A DNA stretch of 64,000 nucleotides, from NCBI RefSeq assembly GCF_017313225.1, contig NZ_JAFLNE010000002.1, positions 1 to 64,000 of the forward strand, given 5' to 3'. This DNA is from Allomuricauda sp. CAU 1633 (GTDB lineage: Bacteria; Bacteroidota; Bacteroidia; Flavobacteriales; Flavobacteriaceae). The notes below the pieces were generated by a model. It had not been told where the DNA came from and searched no databases. It saw only the letters and a program-made list of their open reading frames with translations. How positions within the stretch are numbered: the first letter of the stretch is position 1; every line of letters begins with the position of its first letter. Made by a program: the position numbers and the translations under genes. Positions 35,739-44,521 of this stretch are shown here, one piece after another.

Positions 35739-37472
35739 ATGAAAAGAATAAATCAATATATAATATTGGCCTTTTTTACAGGCTTATTCATGTTGACTTC
35801 TTGTGAGTCTACTGAATTAGATCTTACCAATGACCCAAATTTTTTAACACCTGAGCAAGCGAGCCCGGACTTCTTTCTTGCCTCTTTGGAAGAAGATTTT
35901 GCCAGACAATTGGATGGGGATGCAAACGGAGATTCAGGGGATAATTATACGACCGGGGGTTTCCAAAACGGCGATGGCCTTTCTCCATTGGGTATGGAAC
36001 TTACACGTATTATGCAGATGCGTAGTAGAAATTATGAAAGTACATATCAAGATAGTGATGTAGATGATGAATGGGACAATGCCTATAGAGGTATTATCAA
36101 GGATATACGTTTAATGACCCCATTGGCTGAAGAGGCGGGACTAACCCGACATATAGGCATTGCACAGTTCATAGAGGCCTATGTCATCTCATCATTGGTC
36201 GATTTCTTTGGAGATGTTCCTTATTCGGAGGCAGTTCAAGCACCGGATATTGTTAATCCCGTATTGGATACTGGAGAATCTGTTTATGTAGCAGCCCAAT
36301 CCCTATTAGATCAGGCCATAGTAAACTTTACTAATACCACTGCGGCAAATCCATCATTGGAACTTTTTTACAATAATGATTACAGCAAATGGGTAAAAGC
36401 AGCCAACACCCTTAAGATGAAACTATATCTTCAGACAAGATTGGTGGATCCAGGGGCCTTAACTGCGTTTAATGCAATTGTGACATCAGGAAACTATATT
36501 ACGGACTCGGTAGACGACCTAGATTGGAACTGGCCTGGAACCAGTGCAGCACAACCAGACAACAGACATCCTCGTTATGGATTGAACTATGTATCCAATG
36601 GAGCTTCGGATTATTGCTCTAATTGGCTAATGGGATTAATGCAAACAAATAACGACCCTAGGATTCGTTATTATTTCTACAGGCAAACTATTGCAGTGCC
36701 TGGGCAAGAGATTGCTCCTGATGAACAAACTCTACGCTGCTCACTCCAACCCTCACCTATCCACTATGTAAATGGAGGATTTACATTCTGTTCTTTGCCC
36801 AATGGATATTGGGGAAGAGATCATGGTGATGATGAAGGTACCCCTCCGGATGGGCCTAAACGTACTACATGGGGTGTCTACCCCGTGGGTGGACGCTTTG
36901 ATGACAACTACTTTGAACCTGTGGCACAGCCAACAGATCCACTTTCATTTGGGGGAGGAGGTGCTGGTATAACCCCTATCCTTAATGCTTTTATGGTTGA
37001 TTTTTGGCGTGCTGAAATGGCTTTGGTGCAAAGTGATGCCGCAACGGCGCGGACTTTTATGGAAGCGGGTATGACAAAGCAGATTGCAAAGGCACGTAGT
37101 TTTGTGTCCTTGGATCCAAATGCAGACCTCTCTTTTGAACCTACATTAATAGAGGTGGCCGACTTTATTACTGCCCAAGGAGATGCTTTTGAAAACGCAT
37201 CTGGGAGCGATCAATGGAACATTTTGGCAGAGAACTATTTTGTCTGCCATTATGGTAATGGGATTGAGACGTACAATTTTTACCGAAGGACTGGTTTTCC
37301 AAATAGTTTACAGCCCAATAGAGAGGGTAGTCCGGGAACATTCCCAAGGATAATGTTTTACCCGAACCAAGCGGTGACTTCAAATGCCAATATAACACAA
37401 AGGTCAACCTTGTCGGAACAAGTTTTTTGGGACAACAACCCTTCGGGGCCAGCATTTCCGTTTTCGAACTAA
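35739..37472 (+). CDS. SusD-like surface lipoprotein
   Basis: 577 aa from ATG 35739, which gives MKRINQYIILAFFTGLFMLTSC with the lipobox LTSC; the ATG at 35721 adds six polar residues. It has the features of the second SusD subfamily: LTNDPNFLTPEQASPDFFLA, the helical YVISSLVDFFGDVPYSEAVQ, and LKMKLYLQTRL. The C-terminus has an asparagine/proline-rich end typical of this group. It is the substrate-binding lid for the SusC just upstream. No enzyme genes follow, so the substrate (glycan, peptide or other) cannot be inferred. Confidence 0.92.
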   Translation: MKRINQYIILAFFTGLFMLTSCESTELDLTNDPNFLTPEQASPDFFLASLEEDFARQLDGDANGDSGDNYTTGGFQNGDGLSPLGMELTRIMQMRSRNYESTYQDSDVDDEWDNAYRGIIKDIRLMTPLAEEAGLTRHIGIAQFIEAYVISSLVDFFGDVPYSEAVQAPDIVNPVLDTGESVYVAAQSLLDQAIVNFTNTTAANPSLELFYNNDYSKWVKAANTLKMKLYLQTRLVDPGALTAFNAIVTSGNYITDSVDDLDWNWPGTSAAQPDNRHPRYGLNYVSNGASDYCSNWLMGLMQTNNDPRIRYYFYRQTIAVPGQEIAPDEQTLRCSLQPSPIHYVNGGFTFCSLPNGYWGRDHGDDEGTPPDGPKRTTWGVYPVGGRFDDNYFEPVAQPTDPLSFGGGGAGITPILNAFMVDFWRAEMALVQSDAATARTFMEAGMTKQIAKARSFVSLDPNADLSFEPTLIEVADFITAQGDAFENASGSDQWNILAENYFVCHYGNGIETYNFYRRTGFPNSLQPNREGSPGTFPRIMFYPNQAVTSNANITQRSTLSEQVFWDNNPSGPAFPFSN

Positions 37473-37507
37473 GCAAATAAGAAATGACGAAACAAAAAAT
37501 TAATATC

Positions 37508-38404
37508 ATGAAAAAAATAAATTTATATATATCGTTTGCCACCTTAGCTTTGTTGATAGGGATATCCTCATGCAGTTCAGAAGACAAACTTGTAGACGAA
37601 GTACTGGCTAAAACAGAACGGGGATTGGTTTTGAGAACCGTTGCTGTTAATAATGCGACATTTGATTTCTTTGACTCCTCCTTATCTTGGAGTGTGACAG
37701 TAGAGGCTCAGGACTCTGAAAATGGAGGGCTTCTTTCAGCAGTGGAAGTTTATATGACCTTTATTGATGGGGCTACAGTTGGAACAGAGGCGTTAGTAAA
37801 AACCATTCCTGCTTCGGCTTTTTCAGAGGGCCCCTTTGGACTTCCAAGAGGGGAAATTTCTGCAACATTGGCTGAAGTGCTTACAGCACTTGGATTACAA
37901 AATGGTGACTATGACAGTTCAGATTCCTTCAACATAAGACTTGTGGCTGTTCTTACTGATGGAAGAGAGTTTACAAATAATGCTGCAGGTACAGTGGCGA
38001 ACGGTTCATTCTTTAGTTCGCCATTCGCTTATTCGGCACAATTTTTCTGTTCATTGACTGATGCTTCAAATTTTGATGGTAACTATGTTGTAGTAGCAGA
38101 TGCCTGGGCGGATTATGCTGAAGGGGATGCGATTCCTGTCGAGTTCGTTTCAGATTACACATTCCGAATTTTGTCTACAAATAATCCATTTATTGCAAAT
38201 CCAGGGACTTCTTATATGGAGTTGACCATAGACCCAACGGATGGAAGTGTCACTGTAGCTTCAAACGAATGTTTTAATTATGGAGCAGGTTTCTGCCTTG
38301 ATGTTACCGGAAGTGGGAGCGTGGGGACATGTACAGGAGACATAAATGTGGTTATTGATTTTGGAGGATTTACTGGTAATGCGTTCTCTCTCACAAAACC
38401 ATAA
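37508..38404 (+). CDS. SusE/F-like accessory lipoprotein
   Basis: 298 aa from ATG 37508 (an upstream in-frame ATG at 37484 adds eight residues). The signal ends in LLIGISSC, a lipobox. The body is predicted beta-rich with Ig-like strands (SWSVTVEAQDSENGGLL; FNIRLVAVLTDGREFTNN) and a Cys pair region near the C-terminus (ECFNYGAGFCLDV, SVGTC). Its place directly after susC-susD and its lipidation suggest a surface ligand-binding accessory protein. No specific family is recognised. Confidence 0.82.
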   Translation: MKKINLYISFATLALLIGISSCSSEDKLVDEVLAKTERGLVLRTVAVNNATFDFFDSSLSWSVTVEAQDSENGGLLSAVEVYMTFIDGATVGTEALVKTIPASAFSEGPFGLPRGEISATLAEVLTALGLQNGDYDSSDSFNIRLVAVLTDGREFTNNAAGTVANGSFFSSPFAYSAQFFCSLTDASNFDGNYVVVADAWADYAEGDAIPVEFVSDYTFRILSTNNPFIANPGTSYMELTIDPTDGSVTVASNECFNYGAGFCLDVTGSGSVGTCTGDINVVIDFGGFTGNAFSLTKP

Positions 38405-38425
38405 TTACTTTAAAAGCATAATAGA

Positions 38426-38451
38426 AAAAGCTCCTATTTGGGAGCTTTTTT
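38426..38451 (+). terminator. Terminator of the susC-susD-lipoprotein unit
   Basis: AAAGCTCC / GGGAGCTTT stem with a TATTT loop and a T-run, about 22 bp past the lipoprotein stop. Confidence 0.85.
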
Positions 38452-38486
38452 GATTATGTTTATATCGATGCCTTCTGGTTATCAGC

Positions 38487-38655
38487 ATTGGAACTGACTT
38501 GCCTAATTGCATTTTCCCTACCACAGAATATGTTGTAAAATCATCTATAATATCTTAAAAACCAGCCTAGAAAAAGACAATTACTGCGCATTATCCTGCA
38601 CGAAACACAAAAGAATTCCGCAGAATATGGAGATTGCTGACAAATTTCCGATATT
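38487..38655 (+). pseudogene. Decayed copy of the queD 3' end
   Basis: This stretch aligns with 31240-31405 of the intact queD (GAATTCxGCAGAATATGGAGATTG is shared; so are CATTTTCCC, CTGCACGAAACACAAAAG). It has at least two single-base deletions, and the penultimate codon TGG is changed to TGC. There is no 5' part of the gene. It ends about 15 bp before tRNA-Val(GAC), so it marks the original queD-tRNA junction, now separated from intact queD by the AraC-SusCD block. Confidence 0.85.
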
Positions 38656-38670
38656 GCACCGCTTTTTAAT

Positions 38671-38745
38671 GGGATATTAGCTCAGTTGGTTTAGAGCGCT
38701 GCCTTGACAGGGCAGAGGTCACTGGTTCGAATCCAGTATATCCCA
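38671..38745 (+). tRNA. tRNA-Val (anticodon GAC)
   Basis: 75 nt. Acceptor stem GGGATAT/ATATCCC, D arm AGCTCAGTTGGTTTAGAGC, anticodon stem CTGCC/GGCAG with loop TTGACAG (anticodon GAC, reading GUC), and T arm CTGGTTCGAATCCAG. CCA is not encoded. The promoter must lie within the queD remnant just upstream; only a weak box is visible there. Confidence 0.96.
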
Positions 38746-38751
38746 CTTTTT

Positions 38752-38913
38752 CTACTCGTATTTAGCAATCTGTTTTCTTAGTTTTTGGTTACTCCGCTCC
38801 AAACGCTCGTTTTGGTGCCGTAAACTGCCCAATGCCTTTTGGAGGGCTTGTAAGCTTTCTTGTTGTAGGCCAATGATTTGTTCTAGGTCAGATTTGGTGA
38901 ATTCTTTTGCCAT
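38752..38913 (-). CDS. Small coiled-coil protein, 53 aa
   Basis: An open frame of 53 codons on the minus strand, convergent with the tRNA and ending 7 bp from it. It begins MAKEFTKSDLEQIIGLQQES and continues as one Glu/Gln/Lys/Arg-rich helix with heptad-like Leu spacing (LQALQKALGSL, then RLERSNQKLRKQ). No membrane or DNA-binding motif is seen. The composition and clean start argue for a real gene, but function is unknown; it could be a small regulator or a scaffold peptide. Confidence 0.6.
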   Translation of the reverse strand: MAKEFTKSDLEQIIGLQQESLQALQKALGSLRHQNERLERSNQKLRKQIAKYE

Positions 38914-39091
38914 ATCACATGTTGATTGTATTTAGAAGGAAACTATTTTTTATGAAAGTACAATAAATTATGGTTTAAAGGAAAATAAATTTTGTTTCAA
39001 GGAAAGAAATTTGCATCAAACCGCAAGTTAATTGAAGCAGAATGATTTTTAGTCTAATTATATTAGCACAACACGGCAATTTAATTGCACT

Positions 39092-39298
39092 ATGCATAAA
39101 ATAAATTACAACAGAATTAAAGCGGTTTTAGCGGAAAAAAATGTGGCATCCAAAGAATTAGCTAAACATCTTGATAGGACAGAGTCGACAGTTTCTAGAT
39201 GGTGCACCAATGATGTGCAACCTTCGGTAGAGGTGTTATATCAAATCGCAAAATTTCTTGATGTGGATATCAGGGAACTTTTGGTCTCCACTAAATAA
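39092..39298 (+). CDS. XRE/Cro-type transcriptional regulator
   Basis: 68 aa, consisting of one helix-turn-helix domain: YNRIKAVLAEKNVASKELAK, then HLDRTESTVSRWCTNDVQPS and VEVLYQIAKFLDVDIRELL. It is a typical stand-alone Cro/C1-type repressor fold. It lies 14 bp upstream of a lipoprotein gene on the same strand. Its target is unknown; small regulators of this type often accompany mobile or accessory DNA, fitting its position beside a tRNA and a queD remnant. Confidence 0.88.
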   Translation: MHKINYNRIKAVLAEKNVASKELAKHLDRTESTVSRWCTNDVQPSVEVLYQIAKFLDVDIRELLVSTK

Positions 39299-39312
39299 AG
39301 TTCAAACAAGTT

Positions 39313-39873
39313 ATGAAGAAAGCTTCACAGCGGTATCGAACCATATTTGTCTCCCTAATGGTTTTATTATTTGGATGCACATCGGATTCAACCGAATCGG
39401 ATGAGTATCAAATTATTTCCGAAGTCTTAAACCATTCTTTTGGACACCAAAAGGATGATTCAAACGGGTTGGGTTGGGTTGATTTATCAAAAACGTATAG
39501 TTCCCTTTTAGTGCTAAATCATACAAGATTAAGAGAATCTGATATTCAATTACTGAGCAATTATATAAGCTATAATAATTTGACTGATTTTTCCATAAAG
39601 GATTTCCAAGAATACAAGGAATGGGATATTGAAAAGATTATTGACTTCAATCGCTACGAATTGGAAATAATGACAGACCAATCGATTAGTAGTCCATACA
39701 TTGGAATGGTACAAATTTCGTCAGTTGTTTTTAACATGAAATTGAACGAGGCATTGATTTATACATCCTTTTTATGTACGGGTAATGGAGATTGTGGAGC
39801 GGACATCGTCTATCATTTAAAGAAAGAAGAAAAATGGAAAATAGTTAAGGTCGAAACCTTATCTGTTTCATAA
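39313..39873 (+). CDS. Lipoprotein, unknown function
   Basis: 186 aa. The signal FVSLMVLLFGC ends in a lipobox (Cys23 region), followed by a Ser/Asp/Glu linker. The C-terminal half contains a compact region with CTGNGDCGADIVYHLKKEEKWKIVKVE, where two Cys residues five apart may form a disulfide. The family is not recognised. It follows the small XRE regulator by 14 bp, so it may be controlled by it. The remaining sequence is polar with a few short hydrophobic strands. Confidence 0.72.
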   Translation: MKKASQRYRTIFVSLMVLLFGCTSDSTESDEYQIISEVLNHSFGHQKDDSNGLGWVDLSKTYSSLLVLNHTRLRESDIQLLSNYISYNNLTDFSIKDFQEYKEWDIEKIIDFNRYELEIMTDQSISSPYIGMVQISSVVFNMKLNEALIYTSFLCTGNGDCGADIVYHLKKEEKWKIVKVETLSVS

Positions 39874-39901
39874 CATAATATAATTCAAACAAACGATACG
39901 T

Positions 39902-41176
39902 TTACAGTAAATCCAACACCCGCTCTAAGGCCATTCCTCTGCTTCCCTTAATCAACACCATTCCTTTTTCTAATGGATTTTTTTGGATGTGTTCTTTTAA
40001 AGCATCAAAAGTGTCAAATTTGGCAAGTGATGTTTTTGTTCCAAAAAAGTTTTGCCCTACCAAAAAAACAGCATCGAATCCAAGTTCTTTCGCCAAATCA
40101 GCAATAGCTTGATGTTCTTCTGCGGCGGTTTGCCCCAATTCAAACATGTCACCAATAATGAGTGTCTTATTCGATGCTTCCATGGCATTGAAATTCTCCA
40201 AAGCAGCACGCATACTGGTGGGGTTGGCATTGTAAGCATCGAGAATAATCTGTAGTCCATTTTTTTGGATAATCTGTGAGCGGTTGTTTTGGGGTTGATA
40301 GTCTGCTAGGGCTGTTTTGATGTTATCCAGTGGAACATTAAAATATTTGCCCATCAAAATAGCGGCGCAGCAGTTGGGGAAATTATATTTTCCAATAAGT
40401 TGAGTCTCTATACGGATTCCTTCCACTTCAAGAACCACATACGGATTGGCTTCAATGAATTGGATATTATAGTACTGGTGGTCTTGTGTGCTAAACCCTA
40501 TTTTTTTAATGTAAGCACCCAATTTTTCCAGCTGAATGGGGTCATCCGCATTCATGAATATGTGGTTGTTATGGGCCATAAGGTGGTCATACAATTCACT
40601 TTTCCCTTGAATAACCCCTTCCACACTGCCAAATCCTTCCAAATGAGCTTTTCCGAAATTGGTGATGTAACCAAAATCGGGCTGGGCCATGTTGCACAGA
40701 AATGCAATTTCCTTTTTATGGTTGGCCCCCATTTCAACAATGGCAATCTCCGTGTCTTTTTCTATGGACAACAAAGTCAGCGGAACACCAATATGGTTGT
40801 TCAGGTTGCCTTTGGTGGCAATGGTCTTGTACTTTTTGGAGAGTGCGGCATTGATCAACTCTTTGGTAGTGGTTTTTCCATTGCTGCCTGTAAGGGCAAT
40901 GATTTGGGCCTTGCTCTGTTTTCTATGGTACAGTGCCAGTTCTTGAAGAGTTTCCAAAACATTCTGGCACAGGATATATTGTCCTGAGGCATTGTATTCT
41001 TCCTCATCAATTATGGCATAGGCAGCACCTTTATCCAAAGCATCCTTTGCAAACTCATTTGCGTTGAAGTTGGGGCCCTTTAAGGCAAAAAAGAGACAGT
41101 TATCCGTGATTTTTCGCGTATCTGTGCAGATGGTGGGATGCGCTAAAAAAAGCGCATGAAGCTGTTCCATGGTCAT
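39902..41176 (-). CDS. murF: UDP-N-acetylmuramoyl-tripeptide-D-alanyl-D-alanine ligase
   Basis: 424 aa from ATG 41176, giving MTMEQLHALFLAHPTICTDTR, the usual MurF start; longer frames add a hydrophobic stretch not seen in the family. P-loop ALTGSNGKTTTKELI (about 95-110), then GNLNNHIGVPLTLL, EMGANHKKEIAFL and the late DAYNANPTSMRAAL motif (about 305). The enzyme adds D-Ala-D-Ala to the UDP-MurNAc tripeptide in the last cytoplasmic step of peptidoglycan precursor synthesis. It lies downstream of gldJ on the same strand, separated by a strong terminator. Confidence 0.95.
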   Translation of the reverse strand: MTMEQLHALFLAHPTICTDTRKITDNCLFFALKGPNFNANEFAKDALDKGAAYAIIDEEEYNASGQYILCQNVLETLQELALYHRKQSKAQIIALTGSNGKTTTKELINAALSKKYKTIATKGNLNNHIGVPLTLLSIEKDTEIAIVEMGANHKKEIAFLCNMAQPDFGYITNFGKAHLEGFGSVEGVIQGKSELYDHLMAHNNHIFMNADDPIQLEKLGAYIKKIGFSTQDHQYYNIQFIEANPYVVLEVEGIRIETQLIGKYNFPNCCAAILMGKYFNVPLDNIKTALADYQPQNNRSQIIQKNGLQIILDAYNANPTSMRAALENFNAMEASNKTLIIGDMFELGQTAAEEHQAIADLAKELGFDAVFLVGQNFFGTKTSLAKFDTFDALKEHIQKNPLEKGMVLIKGSRGMALERVLDLL

Positions 41177-41186
41177 AAATCGAAGA

Positions 41187-41218
41187 TAAAAAAAAGCCCC
41201 GACCAAACGTCGGGGCTT
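41187..41218 (-). terminator. Terminator after gldJ
   Basis: Perfect 10-bp stem AAGCCCCGAC (41194-41203) / GTCGGGGCTT (41209-41218), loop CAAAC, followed on the minus strand by a run of eight T. It lies 21 bp past the gldJ stop. Confidence 0.88.
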
Positions 41219-41239
41219 ATAAAAATTTGTGAGATAAAT

Positions 41240-42898
41240 TTATCTTGCTTTTTTATGTCTAACCGTTTTGTTGTTGGTTTTGGATTTTGATCCAACCCTA
41301 GACATGGCACATCTGAATCCAATATCGTCCGTAGCCATATATTGTGGCAGATATCTACGTTGTGCTGGGTCTAGCCAGAAAGCTCGGTCTCTCCATGAAC
41401 CACCTTTGTATACTCTAACTTCATCATTGATCAACGAAGTTCTGTAGTTGGAGGTGTCATATTGACGAATTAAGCTACCAGTGGAATCACGCTCAACCTT
41501 GTGTTTTGGAGAATCGTACATTTTTCGGTTGTCCTCTTCATCATTGAACCTGCTAAAGAATCTCGAAGAACCTGGATCACCGTCTCTATATCCACGGTTG
41601 TCACTTTGGTCAAAATTTGTTCTTAAATAGGTTTCTTGGTCTGTAATCGGAACTTCTTTGATTTCACCTGGAAGGTTAACAGCAACTATTTTTCCGTTAG
41701 GCAAAGTGTCATACACAATTTTATCTTCCAAAATCTCAACTTTCCCATCTTCTCCAATGGCTTTTTTCATAAAAACGTTACCACGATAGTAGTTGAAGTC
41801 GCTGATTTCATCATCCACAATAGGTCGGTATACATCAGCTACCCATTCGCTAACGTTTCCAGCCATATCGTACAGTCCAAAATCGTTGGGTTTGTACGAT
41901 TTAACTTGGGCGGTAATATCGGCACCATCATCAGACCAACCTGCGATTCCGCCATAATCGCCCTTACCTTGCTTAAAGTTGGCCAACTGGTCTCCACGAC
42001 CTACACGTTGTCCATTTCGGGTGTAATCCCCTTCCCAAGGGTATTTTTTTCTACCTCTATAGTTGTTATATTCCCTTGTTCCAACAAGAGCTTGGGCGGC
42101 ATATTCCCATTCAGTTTCCGTTGGGAGTCTATATTCTGGCATAATAACACCACTGCTTCGTTTGGCAAAGGTGTTGATGGAATCACGTTTTTGTTTTCCT
42201 TGTAAGGAGTCGATTTCACCACCATATACAGACTCTGGATTGTTCAAATAGGCCTCCGTACTGAAAGTGCCACTAGCTTCACCGTTAACTACCCTGTATT
42301 TGGCATCTTCAGCTAAGTAGCCTTCTCTTTCCAACATTAATTCGTTTACTCTATCAGTTCTCCACTCGGCATACTGACTGGCTTGTACCCAGTTTACACC
42401 AACCACGGGGTATTCAGCATAAGCCGGATGCCTAAGGTAGTTGTTGGTCATGGTCTCGTTAAAACCCAACCGGTTTCTCCAAACCAAGGTGTCTGGTAAA
42501 GCCCCTGTGTATATGTTGGCATAGGTAGGGTTTTCTGGAGGATATACCTCTTTTAGGTAATCCAAGTACTCCAAATACATAACATTGGTTACCTCGGTTT
42601 CATCCATGTAGAACGATTGTACGTGCTGTTGGGTTGGTGTGTTGTTCCAGTCGTGCATAATGTCATCTTGGACCTTACCTTTGGTAAAGGTTCCTCCTTC
42701 AACAAACACGGTTCCGGGAGGGGTTTCCTGCTCCTTAAAATCTGAATTATATTGGAATCCACCTTCTTTGGCATTAATTTTCCATCCCGTGGCTCTAGAG
42801 ACGTTTTTGGATGATGAAGATGATGAGTTTTTACAACTCGAAAAGCTTCCCACTACAATGGCGCAAGAAAGTACAACTTTGATAAAGTGCTTTTTCAT
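41240..42898 (-). CDS. gldJ: Gliding motility lipoprotein GldJ
   Basis: 552 aa. The lipobox is in VGSFSSC (about residue 22), followed by a Ser-rich linker. The body is an FGE-sulfatase-like domain: PPGTVFVEGGTFTKG, SFYMDETEVTNVMYLEYLDY, YPVVGVNWVQASQYAEWR, YRLPTETEWEYAA, DMAGNVSEWVADVY and a late YKGGSWRDRAFWLDP. GldJ is an outer-membrane lipoprotein that stabilises the gliding/type IX secretion machinery. The C-terminal tail ends in a basic stretch (KTNNKTVRHKKAR). It is transcribed divergently from porV. Confidence 0.96.
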   Translation of the reverse strand: MKKHFIKVVLSCAIVVGSFSSCKNSSSSSSKNVSRATGWKINAKEGGFQYNSDFKEQETPPGTVFVEGGTFTKGKVQDDIMHDWNNTPTQQHVQSFYMDETEVTNVMYLEYLDYLKEVYPPENPTYANIYTGALPDTLVWRNRLGFNETMTNNYLRHPAYAEYPVVGVNWVQASQYAEWRTDRVNELMLEREGYLAEDAKYRVVNGEASGTFSTEAYLNNPESVYGGEIDSLQGKQKRDSINTFAKRSSGVIMPEYRLPTETEWEYAAQALVGTREYNNYRGRKKYPWEGDYTRNGQRVGRGDQLANFKQGKGDYGGIAGWSDDGADITAQVKSYKPNDFGLYDMAGNVSEWVADVYRPIVDDEISDFNYYRGNVFMKKAIGEDGKVEILEDKIVYDTLPNGKIVAVNLPGEIKEVPITDQETYLRTNFDQSDNRGYRDGDPGSSRFFSRFNDEEDNRKMYDSPKHKVERDSTGSLIRQYDTSNYRTSLINDEVRVYKGGSWRDRAFWLDPAQRRYLPQYMATDDIGFRCAMSRVGSKSKTNNKTVRHKKAR

Positions 42899-43300
42899 AA
42901 TTTGGGCTTGAGTACTTTATACTTAAGGCTTTATGCCCTCAGTAACTTCAATTTGTTTTGATTTTTTAAATCCTTCAATGGCATTAAAACGATGTTTTGG
43001 CCATAATATTTTGTGCTCGCAAAATATTTGCATCAATGTCGTGATCAACATTTGCTACACTTCTGTAACGCATCAAGGTTTAAAATAGTATGGATGGCCT
43101 TTGTTTTAACGATTATATATATGATTAGAACGGAAAAAAAGGTTTTTATTCATACATTATTTTGTCATTTGTCTAAAATTTGTTCAAAAAAACGGCACCT
43201 TACTATAAGAATTTGCCCAAAAGCCCGTTTACATGTAAACGTCTATGACAGTTTTTAAACCTAGAACTTTACTATTCACTAAATACACTAATACGTTAAA
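42899..43300. promoter_or_regulatory. Divergent gldJ-porV intergenic region
   Basis: 402 bp that must hold both promoters. The only striking structure is a perfect 16-bp palindrome at 43226-43241. No clear TAnnTTTG box was found near either start. porU, which usually precedes porV, is absent here. Confidence 0.55.
43226..43241. promoter_or_regulatory. 16-bp perfect palindrome upstream of porV
   Basis: CGTTTACATGTAAACG reads the same on both strands. It lies 60 bp before the porV start in a divergent promoter region, a typical place for a dimeric regulator to bind. Confidence 0.55.
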
Positions 43301-44446
43301 ATGAAAAAGTTACTCATATTGGTAGTGTTCCTTACCGTGGTTACCCGGTTGAGCGCACAGCAAGAAAGAGCTATTACAACTGCCGTTCCTTTTTTGACCA
43401 TTTCTGCAGATGCCAGGGCCTCTGGTATGGGGGATATGGGCGTGGCCACCTCTTTTGATGCCTACTCGCAACAATGGAACCCCGCCAAGTATGCATTTGC
43501 AACCCAAAAAATGGGAGTGGGAGTAAGTTATACCCCCTATTTGGAAACCATTGTCAATGATGTTTCGCTGCTGAACGCCAATTTTTATAACAAGCTCAAC
43601 GACCGGAGCGCTTTCGCCTTTGGTCTTCGCTATTTTGGTTTGGGTGAAATAGAATTGCGCCAGACCATTGATGAGGATGCAACACTTGTTAAACCCAATG
43701 AATTTGCTATAGATGGGTCGTACTCCCTAAAATTGAGCCAAACTTTTTCCATGGCTGTAGGAGGACGGTTTATAAGCTCCAATCTAAGATTTCAGGATGG
43801 AACGCAGGATTCCCAAGCCGCAAATGCCTTTGCAGTTGATATAGCCGGATTTTTCCGTTCCAGAGAAATTGCATATAACAATTTTGATGGCCGTTGGAGA
43901 GCTGGTTTTAATATTTCAAATATTGGAGGTTCCTTGCAATACGATGAAGGAGGACAAGAAAACTTTTTGCCCACCAACTTAAAATTTGGTGGAGGCTTCG
44001 ACTTTATCTTTGATCAGGATAACGTTTTGGCAATCAATACCGAGTTCAACAAATTATTGGTGCCTACCCCAAGGGATTTTACAGGAGACGGGATTATAGG
44101 GCCAGAGGATAATGACGAATACCAAAGCATAAGCTTCTTTAAAGGAATGTTTGAGTCCTTTGGAGATGCACCAGATGGTTTCAGTGAAGAACTAAAAGAA
44201 ATTACTTGGGCCGTTGGTGCCGAATATAGATTTAGGGAGGCCTTTATGCTTCGCAGTGGATATTTTAATGAAAGCGAAGAAAAAGGGTCACGTAAGTTCT
44301 TTACCCTAGGAGCTGGTTTTATGTTTAAATCAGCACAAATAGACCTTTCGTATTTGTTCTCCACCTCGCAGGTAAAGAACCCATTGGAAAACACATTGCG
44401 TTTTTCACTTACCTTTAATTTTGGTGAGGAGTTCTATAACGACTAA
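43301..44446 (+). CDS. porV: Type IX secretion outer-membrane protein PorV
   Basis: 381 aa. Signal peptide about 1-20 (LLILVVFLTVVTRLSA, cut before QQE). The PorV/LptO signature follows at once: TAVPFLTISADARASGMGDM, then SQQWNPAKYAF. The rest is a beta-barrel of the FadL/PorV type with alternating strands, ending LRFSLTFNFG. PorV is the shuttle that carries T9SS cargo from the translocon to the sortase PorU. It is followed by a terminator and then cdd, the conserved neighbour order in flavobacteria, but no porU precedes it. Confidence 0.95.
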   Translation: MKKLLILVVFLTVVTRLSAQQERAITTAVPFLTISADARASGMGDMGVATSFDAYSQQWNPAKYAFATQKMGVGVSYTPYLETIVNDVSLLNANFYNKLNDRSAFAFGLRYFGLGEIELRQTIDEDATLVKPNEFAIDGSYSLKLSQTFSMAVGGRFISSNLRFQDGTQDSQAANAFAVDIAGFFRSREIAYNNFDGRWRAGFNISNIGGSLQYDEGGQENFLPTNLKFGGGFDFIFDQDNVLAINTEFNKLLVPTPRDFTGDGIIGPEDNDEYQSISFFKGMFESFGDAPDGFSEELKEITWAVGAEYRFREAFMLRSGYFNESEEKGSRKFFTLGAGFMFKSAQIDLSYLFSTSQVKNPLENTLRFSLTFNFGEEFYND

Positions 44447-44470
44447 AGAAGCGTAAAATAGTATTGATGA

Positions 44471-44494
44471 AAGCCTGTCCACCGACAGGCTTTT
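44471..44494 (+). terminator. Terminator after porV
   Basis: GCCTGTC / GACAGGC stem, loop CACC, then TTTT; 24 bp after the porV stop. Confidence 0.85.
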
Positions 44495-44496
44495 CT

Positions 44497-44504
44497 TATT
44501 TTTG
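44497..44504 (+). promoter_or_regulatory. -7 element for cdd
   Basis: TATTTTTG, exact TAnnTTTG match, directly after the porV terminator and 18 bp before the cdd start. No TTG is visible at -33. Confidence 0.4.
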
Positions 44505-44521
44505 GGAAAGACCCAAGTGAT

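Noticed and set aside
38671..38745. tRNA-Asp
   Set aside because: The loop TTGACAG gives anticodon GAC (valine), not GTC.
40400..40987. 195-aa plus-strand reading frame
   Set aside because: It lies wholly inside murF on the other strand; murF has all family motifs and this frame has none.
41636..42205. 189-aa plus-strand reading frame
   Set aside because: Shadow of gldJ on the opposite strand, no motifs.
43013..43258. 81-aa frame in the gldJ-porV gap, considered as a porU remnant
   Set aside because: Its sequence has no resemblance to the C25-type sortase and it spans the regulatory palindrome; treated as chance.
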